In this document: positions 7,328-11,875 of the stretch, one piece after another
Layout of the letters: every line of letters starts with the position of its first letter
Numbering within the stretch: the stretch's first letter is position 1
Source: Hyphomicrobiales bacterium
GTDB lineage: Bacteria > Pseudomonadota > Alphaproteobacteria > Rhizobiales > HXMU1428-3
Direction: 5' to 3'
NCBI GenBank assembly: GCA_021775385.1
Contig: JAJFHW010000294.1
Span: 1 to 11,875, forward strand
DNA: 11,875 nt
Program-made: the position numbers and the translations under genes
Notes under the pieces: model-generated
What the model was told of the DNA's origin: nothing
Database searches by the model: none
What the model saw: only the letters and a program-made list of their open reading frames with translations

Positions 7328-7897
7328 ATGTTATCGAAGAGCAACATACTAGAAGCACATAGGGTGCAAACTCGTCTCCTAAAAAAAGACGAGCTAGATA
7401 TGTATTTGGCACATTTACAACGGTTAGATCGTAAAACCAGAGAACAGCGTTTTGACCATGCAATATGCGATAAAGCACTTGAAGTCCATTGCAATACATT
7501 AAACAAATACGAAACAAGGGTCCTCGGCGCATTTATAGACAATAAAATGCGTGGCACCTGCGAAATCAGCAAACGCTTTTACCTCAATTGCCAACCAGTA
7601 AGAGAATTAGCATTTTCAGTAGAAGCCCAATTCCAAGGACATAAAATTGGCTCCAGTCTAATGAAAAAATCGTTAAGGCTAATCAACCCATCCACTGCGA
7701 TGATCTATTGCCAATTATCAAACATAGGAATGATCGCCCTGGCAGAGAAATTCAATGCCAATATAACTCTGAAACGAGATCACGTTGTCTGCAAATTTAG
7801 ACACAAACAAAAAACCAAGAAAAACATTTTCCTCAATTCCAATAAGTTTGAAATGACAAACTTAAGTGACCTCGTCAGTATCAACCCGCATTTCTAA
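7328..7897 (+). CDS. GNAT family N-acetyltransferase
   Basis: The protein is a probable acetyl-CoA-dependent acetyltransferase of unknown substrate. The 189-residue product begins with RLLKKDELDMYLAHLQRLD...REQRF (16-42), the N-terminal signature of a common alphaproteobacterial GNAT group. It then has a strand pair (RVLGAFIDNKMRGTCEI) and motif A as ELAFSVEAQFQGHKIGSSLMKK (93-114). The acetyl-CoA loop usually reads Q/R-x-x-G-x-G/A; here it is Q103-G-H-K-I-G108, so the first glycine is Lys106. A basic, Asn-rich tail follows residue 155. The ATG at 7328 has only a weak AAAAG close before it, so the start is less certain than the family. A poor -35/-10 pair (TTGAAT at 7260, TAATTT at 7284, 18 apart) could serve it. 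The gene ends 6 bases before the stop of the convergent NADH dehydrogenase gene. Confidence 0.82.
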   Translation: MLSKSNILEAHRVQTRLLKKDELDMYLAHLQRLDRKTREQRFDHAICDKALEVHCNTLNKYETRVLGAFIDNKMRGTCEISKRFYLNCQPVRELAFSVEAQFQGHKIGSSLMKKSLRLINPSTAMIYCQLSNIGMIALAEKFNANITLKRDHVVCKFRHKQKTKKNIFLNSNKFEMTNLSDLVSINPHF

Positions 7898-7903
7898 AAC
7901 ACA

Positions 7904-9538
7904 TCAAGTTTTGTCGTCTTCAGGTTTCTTAACAGCCTCTTCACCAAACTTATCTGCAATATATTCTTGGAAATATTCATCAAGCATCGGAAAGCCTCTG
8001 GCAAACCGCTTAAAATCATCTCGCGCAACCCATAAACAAATTGAGTTTTCAGTCGCTCGCACTTTTCCGGTTCGCTTATCGCGGCCTAAAATAATCCGCT
8101 CTCCAAAATGTTGGCCTGGGCCATATGTCCGTTGAATATGCTTGCCCGTTTCAGCATCTTTAAAATCAAGCTCAAACTTGCCTTCCATCACAGTGTAAAA
8201 TCCATCAGCAATCATGCCCCGATCAAAAACCACATCCCCTTTTCTAAAGTGAACATATTTGGTCGCAGCTCTCGTTGGTGGCTCAATCAGAGAAATGTTA
8301 CGAGGCACAAATGAATGTAGCATCCAGTTTAATAGGACACGCATTTTCGTCACAAAACCTGGCAAGAAGGAAAGGTAAAAAGACCGCCACAATAACCAAG
8401 CCATAAAGCCTTTTAGTTTAATGCCATTAACTTCAGCAACCGCCTTCGACGCTCCAAGTGACGCCATAGACCCCTGACTAACATAGGCAAACTCTTTCAA
8501 TTCCCAACCATGGAGCACACGGCGAATATTCAAGCCTAATTGCTTGCCTTCACGAACAGCAAATTGCGCAGTTGGCGGCGCAAAGTCATGTCGCTCAGAA
8601 GGATCATCGGTAAGAGGAATAAGCGCTGCATCCCCCAGTGCCCAAACATCATCTTTGCCAGACACGCGCATACAACGATCAACTTTGATTTTGCCCCATT
8701 GCATCTCAAGACCTAGCTTCTCGACCAGAGGGTTCGGACCAGTACCAATGGTCGCAACAACTGTTTTCGTAGGGATAATATCGCCAGTAGAGAGTTCAGC
8801 ACTTGTCCCAGTCGCTGAATTCACCCCAACATTCGTTAGAACTTCAATTCCATTTTTCTCAAGTTGTTTTTGGGCATATTCACCAAGTGACGCCGGTAGT
8901 TCGAGCAAAATACGATCCGCAAATTCAATCAATTTCACTTCGATCTCATCAGGCGAAATATTAGGGAAATATTTCAATGATTTATCAATCAAATGCTTCA
9001 CTTCACCAACTGTTTCAACTCCTGAAAATCCAGCGCCTACAACAAGGAAAGTTAAAAGCCGCTTCTTAATCTCAGGCACTTGAGCCACATCAGCATGTTC
9101 TAAACAACGAATAACATGATTCCGAAGTGTAAAAGCATCTCCCATATATTTCATAGTCAAAGCATGTTCGGTCATACCAGGAAAACGAGAAAGGTCCGCC
9201 GTTTGTCCCATCGCCAGAACCAGCTGATCATACTCAACCTCAACCGGCATTCTGCGTGTACCTTGAAGAACTGTGATCACCTTCTGATCAAAATCTACAT
9301 TTATAACTTCAGCCAAACGAACTTGTACATTTTTAAGTAACAAACGAAGAGACGTAATCGCATCAGATGAGTTAATCCCACCGCCAGCAACTTCAGGCAG
9401 CAACGGCTGAAAGACAAAATAATTATCTTTATTGATCAACTCAATATCAGCATCATCGCCCATTTTACGCCTGAGTTCTTTGGCAGCAAATACACCCGCA
9501 AAACCACCACCAATAATTACTATCTTCTTCTTCGCCAT
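7904..9538 (-). CDS. Type II NADH dehydrogenase fused to a cyclic-nucleotide-binding-like domain
   Basis: The enzyme passes electrons from NADH through FAD to quinone at the inner membrane face without pumping protons. The 544-residue protein has the FAD site IVIIGGGFAG (6-15), a second Rossmann motif VVGAGFSGVE (166-175) for NADH, the second FAD contact ALGDAALIP (Asp303), and the NDH-2 quinone-site block TAQFAVREGKQLG (Ala324-Gln325). A hydrophobic/amphipathic stretch follows (about 378-412) that should anchor it to the membrane. The extra residues 420-515 form a cyclic-nucleotide-binding-like beta-roll: FRKGDVVFDRG, then the cassette HFGER (477-481) and KRTGKVRA (488-495). The usual cassette is FGE-x-AL...R-x-A-T/S-V; here Gly491 and Lys492 replace Ala and Thr/Ser, so ligand binding is uncertain. 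I chose the ATG at 9538, which begins MAKKKIVIIGGG, over an in-frame GTG at 9574. Confidence 0.92.
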   Translation of the reverse strand: MAKKKIVIIGGGFAGVFAAKELRRKMGDDADIELINKDNYFVFQPLLPEVAGGGINSSDAITSLRLLLKNVQVRLAEVINVDFDQKVITVLQGTRRMPVEVEYDQLVLAMGQTADLSRFPGMTEHALTMKYMGDAFTLRNHVIRCLEHADVAQVPEIKKRLLTFLVVGAGFSGVETVGEVKHLIDKSLKYFPNISPDEIEVKLIEFADRILLELPASLGEYAQKQLEKNGIEVLTNVGVNSATGTSAELSTGDIIPTKTVVATIGTGPNPLVEKLGLEMQWGKIKVDRCMRVSGKDDVWALGDAALIPLTDDPSERHDFAPPTAQFAVREGKQLGLNIRRVLHGWELKEFAYVSQGSMASLGASKAVAEVNGIKLKGFMAWLLWRSFYLSFLPGFVTKMRVLLNWMLHSFVPRNISLIEPPTRAATKYVHFRKGDVVFDRGMIADGFYTVMEGKFELDFKDAETGKHIQRTYGPGQHFGERIILGRDKRTGKVRATENSICLWVARDDFKRFARGFPMLDEYFQEYIADKFGEEAVKKPEDDKT

Positions 9539-9689
9539 TTTAAAGCTTTCATAAATATAAAGAAATTTGACCACATCCGAATTGAGGAGATTTTCCCGCT
9601 CATAAATATGTCTATCACAAGCCTAAAGCGTTAAAAATTCGCCTAACAAACGAAAAACACCAAAAAACTAACCATAAAGAGGAATAAAA

Positions 9690-9758
9690 TTGAATAAACA
9701 CTTCAACATCGGTGATCCAGCCAGATCTTATTTGAAAAACAACTGTTATGGAAAATGA
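9690..9758 (+). CDS. Candidate very small ORF (22 residues), TTG start
   Basis: A TTG codon at 9690 sits six bases after GAGGA (9679-9683), an excellent ribosome site. The frame gives [22 protein letters not shown] and then TGA. The N-terminal half reads like ordinary protein. Skipping one A in the run at 9752-9755 would join it to the next frame, making a single protein of about 65 residues. It may therefore be a real leader peptide, a gene with a frameshift, or chance. No homologue is recognised. Confidence 0.28.
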   Translation: MNKHFNIGDPARSYLKNNCYGK

Positions 9759-9879
9759 ACAAAAAAGTAAAGTAGACAAAGCAACTCAAAGAAATAATGA
9801 AACAATAACCTGTGAAAAATATTGTAATAAGGGAATTGCAGGCCCAGATAAAGTCGGCTATGGTGGCGCCAATTCTTAA
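9748..9879 (+). CDS. Candidate small ORF (43 residues), overlapping the 22-residue one
   Basis: The ATG at 9748 opens 43 codons ending four bases before the tRNA. The product is hydrophilic and Lys/Glu/Asn-rich at first, then has CEKYCNKG with two cysteines three residues apart and a Gly-rich end [12 protein letters not shown]. It has no good ribosome site of its own, so it would need coupling to the preceding small ORF (11-base overlap) or fusion through a frameshift. Its last third overlaps the proposed tRNA promoter, which could explain part of the sequence without any coding. Function is unknown and the call is weak. Confidence 0.3.
   Translation: MENEQKSKVDKATQRNNETITCEKYCNKGIAGPDKVGYGGANS
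9836..9864 (+). promoter_or_regulatory. Possible promoter for tRNA-Arg
   Basis: TTGCAG (9836-9841) and TATGGT (9859-9864) are 17 bases apart, a normal -35/-10 spacing. The predicted start is near 9871, about 13 bases before the mature tRNA. The -10 is only a fair match. Confidence 0.35.
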
Positions 9880-9883
9880 AAAT

Positions 9884-9960
<77 letters not shown>

Positions 9961-10000
9961 TTTCTTTTTCAGAAATGGTCGCCCCTCTTGTTAAAAAATA

Positions 10001-10019
10001 GTTCGAACTTTGTTCGAAC
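10001..10019. repeat. Tight hairpin GTTCGAAC-TTT-GTTCGAAC
   Basis: The self-complementary octamer GTTCGAAC occurs twice (10001-10008 and 10012-10019) with TTT between, so it can form an 8-base-pair hairpin with a 3-base loop. The right copy is also part of the tRNA-tail duplication. It lies about 40 bases after the tRNA end and could limit read-through, but no T-run follows. Confidence 0.45.
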
Positions 10020-10050
10020 GGGTGCGCCATTCTCTTCGAAATCTCAGTTA
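10012..10050 (+). repeat. Diverged second copy of the tRNA-Arg 3' end and its flank
   Basis: GTTCGAA (T loop) is followed directly by CGGGTGCGCCATT (acceptor strand, discriminator, CCA and two flanking bases), identical to 9937-9943 plus 9950-9962. Six bases of the T stem (TCGTGC) are missing. Similarity continues weakly into the flank (TCTT...GAAAT). The period is 69 bases. It cannot be a tRNA gene by itself. Possible origins are a tandem duplication with decay or the scar of an element that used the tRNA 3' end as attachment site; no integrase is present here. Confidence 0.65.
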
Positions 10051-10145
10051 CATCAAAGCTCAACCTTGCCCCAACTCTACAAATCCGACATACTTTCAAA
10101 ACAAACGCTTTACAATTTAAGCTAAGGGACAATGAGAGATCTTAC

Positions 10146-11516
10146 ATGCTCAATGAAACAAAAACACTCACAGCAGATATCGCCAACCTCACAAGCTTCA
10201 TTGATCAAAACATACTCACAAAATCCATGACCATTGAGCTCTCCATCATCGCCATAGCGCTCCTTCTTGGCTGGCTTGCCTCTCATCTCTTGTTCACATT
10301 TGCGGAAAAAGCACTCAAGAAAGAAAAACATAAAAACTTAACCAATAAATTCTCCAAATATCACAAACAAATCAGTGAAATCAGCGCTGTTCTATGGCCC
10401 CTGGTATCAGGGTTAATTTTATGGACTGCATACAAAACTTTACCAACCCATGATATCTACATACTTGGAATTTTAAGCAAAGCCATCACCTTTCAAGCGG
10501 TAAGAATAACTGCCATTTTATTATTATCATGGGCACTAATCCGCTTTGCTTCGATCTTTATCAAATCACCAGAACTGTCACGAACATTCGAGATTGTCAC
10601 ATGGGGCACTGCAGCCCTTGCGATCCTTGGCTGGTTATTCCCATTAATCAACACACTAGACACTGTAGGTATTCACACAGGCAACACAAACATTTCTATC
10701 TGGCGTATATTCCAGGTTATATTTTTACTCAGCTTATTTTTCTGGTTAGCCACTATGGCCTCAAATTTCATTCGAAAACAACTCCAGGTCAGCACGTCCA
10801 TAGCTCCTTCGCTACGTGTATTGTTTGGAAAAATATCTTCCTTTGTTCTCTATACAGCCGCTATTATATTTGCGCTTAATACAGTAGGTATTGATTTAAC
10901 CGCTTTTGCTGTGTTCACGGGAGCACTAGGTGTTGGACTGGGTTTTGGTCTTCAAAAAATTATTTCAAACTTCATCTCAGGTATCATTCTATTATTAGAT
11001 AAATCATTAAAACCTGGCGACGTCATAGAAGTCGAAACAGGTAATGGAATAACCTATGGATGGGTAGAAAAATTAGGCCTTCGTTACACCTCTGTCACCA
11101 CAAGAGACGGAACTGAGACCCTCATCCCTAACGAGACCTTCATAACAAATCCAGTGACAAATTGGTCATTTTCAAACTCAAAAGTTCGACGCAAAATGCC
11201 CATTGGCGTCGCCTATAATACTGATGTCGAAAAAGCCATGGAATTATGTATTGAAGCGGCATGTTCAATCGAAAGAGTAATAGACAACCCAACCCCCGTA
11301 TGCCAATTGCGAGGGTTCGGAGATAGTTCCGTCAATCTTGAAGTTCGCTTTTGGATAGGAGACCCGCAGAATGGGGTGAAGAATGTAGAAAGCCAGGTGA
11401 ATTTAAAAATCTGGAAATTATTTCAACAACACAACATTGAAATTCCATTCCCACAAAGAGATGTGAACCTGCGCTCAGTCGATGGAACACCACTCGAAAT
11501 CCGAACAAAAGAATAG
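10146..11516 (+). CDS. MscS-family mechanosensitive ion channel
   Basis: The product is an inner-membrane tension-gated channel that releases solutes on hypo-osmotic shock. The 456-residue product is longer than E. coli MscS (286) because it has about six membrane helices before or around the pore rather than two. These lie near residues 29-52, 79-98, 109-132, 142-165, 178-200 and 220-240. The pore helix GALGVGLGFGLQKIISNFISG starts at Gly259 and shows the Gly/Ala packing pattern of MscS TM3. The soluble beta domain follows (LLDKSLKPGDVIEV, then DGTETLIPNETFITNPVTNWS), and the C-terminal alpha/beta part ends in IEIPFPQRDV, a family hallmark. GAGAG at 10134-10138 supports the ATG at 10146. The gene appears monocistronic. 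Which MscS subfamily it belongs to is not certain. Confidence 0.94.
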   Translation: MLNETKTLTADIANLTSFIDQNILTKSMTIELSIIAIALLLGWLASHLLFTFAEKALKKEKHKNLTNKFSKYHKQISEISAVLWPLVSGLILWTAYKTLPTHDIYILGILSKAITFQAVRITAILLLSWALIRFASIFIKSPELSRTFEIVTWGTAALAILGWLFPLINTLDTVGIHTGNTNISIWRIFQVIFLLSLFFWLATMASNFIRKQLQVSTSIAPSLRVLFGKISSFVLYTAAIIFALNTVGIDLTAFAVFTGALGVGLGFGLQKIISNFISGIILLLDKSLKPGDVIEVETGNGITYGWVEKLGLRYTSVTTRDGTETLIPNETFITNPVTNWSFSNSKVRRKMPIGVAYNTDVEKAMELCIEAACSIERVIDNPTPVCQLRGFGDSSVNLEVRFWIGDPQNGVKNVESQVNLKIWKLFQQHNIEIPFPQRDVNLRSVDGTPLEIRTKE

Positions 11517-11583
11517 CGCGGTAATTAAAGCACCTGTAAAAGCAATAGCCGTGAGAGAATAGAGAAAAAACACCGAAATGAAA

Positions 11584-11875
11584 TTAACTTAATGGTACAG
11601 CACATTGATGCATAAATTTAACCGCTGAAACATCAAAACCACTAAAACGAGGGTTACTCAAAACAAGCTTGCTATTCGCATCTTCAATCTTTACCCAACG
11701 AAACTCTTCTATAGGCACCCCCCGCGGGTTAACAATCCCATCAAGCTCTAGTGCCAAGAAGTTATCATATTTAGAAACCGTTTTTTTGGAAGCGACCTTA
11801 TACCAGGGCCCCCTACCTTTTTCGTCATCAGTAACATAAACATTAAACGTCTCATTCAAGTTTATATCTGAGCGC
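11584..11875 (-). CDS. Unrecognised protein, 5' end beyond the window
   Basis: This is an open frame of at least 97 codons that is still open at the right edge, so the true start lies outside. The visible C-terminal part is soluble and well mixed: TDDEKGRGPWYKVASKKTVS, then FLALELDGIVNPRGVP, IEEFRWVKIED and FSGFDVSAVKFMHQC. I see no membrane segment or known motif. A TTG at 11859 is in frame, but upstream codons look equally coding and it has no ribosome site, so I do not use it as a start. The gene is convergent with the MscS gene, with 67 bases between the stops. Confidence 0.65.
   Translation of the reverse strand, partial: RSDINLNETFNVYVTDDEKGRGPWYKVASKKTVSKYDNFLALELDGIVNPRGVPIEEFRWVKIEDANSKLVLSNPRFSGFDVSAVKFMHQCAVPLS

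Larger units (their letters stand above)
9539..9883. other. Intergenic stretch between the NDH-2 gene and tRNA-Arg
   Basis: This stretch is about 345 bases with no annotated-size gene. The left third, next to the NDH-2 start, is A/T-rich and should hold that gene's promoter, though I see no convincing boxes. The right part holds two short overlapping reading frames on the + strand and a plausible promoter for the tRNA, listed separately. Confidence 0.6.

Noticed and set aside
7317..7352. 12-codon ORF overlapping the start of the GNAT gene, considered as a leader peptide
   Set aside because: It has no ribosome site and no attenuation hairpins or regulatory codon run; chance is more likely.
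7239..7572. Two frames on the - strand opposite the start of the GNAT gene
   Set aside because: They lie almost entirely antisense to the GNAT coding region, which has clear family motifs; no ribosome sites.
9539..9574. 12-codon extension of the NDH-2 gene from a GTG at 9574
   Set aside because: The FAD-binding N-terminus MAKKKIVIIGGG starts at 9538 as in relatives; the extra residues add nothing recognisable.

Overview
The window reads as ordinary chromosome from an A+T-rich alphaproteobacterium, probably a low-GC marine or host-associated member of the Hyphomicrobiales or a related order. The signs are a two-catalytic-region PolA close to the E. coli layout, a type II NADH dehydrogenase fused to a cyclic-nucleotide-binding-like domain, a GNAT protein with the 'LAHLxRLDxxxRxxRF' N-terminal signature common in alphaproteobacteria, and an NtrC/sigma-54 style promoter. 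The taxonomy is an inference from protein style, not from a marker gene.

Layout from left to right. (1) An ammonium transporter gene (amt, +) is preceded by three TGC-N11-GC(A/C) palindromes and a -24/-12 sigma-54 promoter. It ends at a perfect bidirectional terminator shared with a convergent YiiM-type MOSC gene (-). (2) An unrecognised 146-residue protein and pyrE (+) are likely co-transcribed. They are followed by a G+C-richer intergenic patch with inverted and direct repeats. (3) A small protein on the - strand looks like a decayed GIY-YIG domain. (4) The long polA gene (-) follows. (5) A GNAT acetyltransferase (+) is divergent from polA and ends 6 bases from the convergent NDH-2/cNMP fusion gene (-). 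(6) An intergenic stretch of about 345 bases may encode one or two very small proteins. (7) A tRNA-Arg(CCG) gene is followed by a diverged second copy of its 3' end and flank. (8) An MscS-type mechanosensitive channel gene (+) follows. (9) An unrecognised reading frame (-) runs off the right edge.

The genes do not form one pathway. They are housekeeping functions: ammonium uptake, pyrimidine synthesis, DNA repair and replication, NADH oxidation, osmotic protection and base-analogue detoxification. They sit in short transcription units with frequent strand switches. I see no transposase, integrase, CRISPR array, toxin-antitoxin pair or obvious defence system. The best leads are the nitrogen-control promoter, the decayed GIY-YIG protein, the NDH-2/cNMP fusion with an altered phosphate-binding cassette, the small ORFs near 9.7 kb, and the duplicated tRNA tail.
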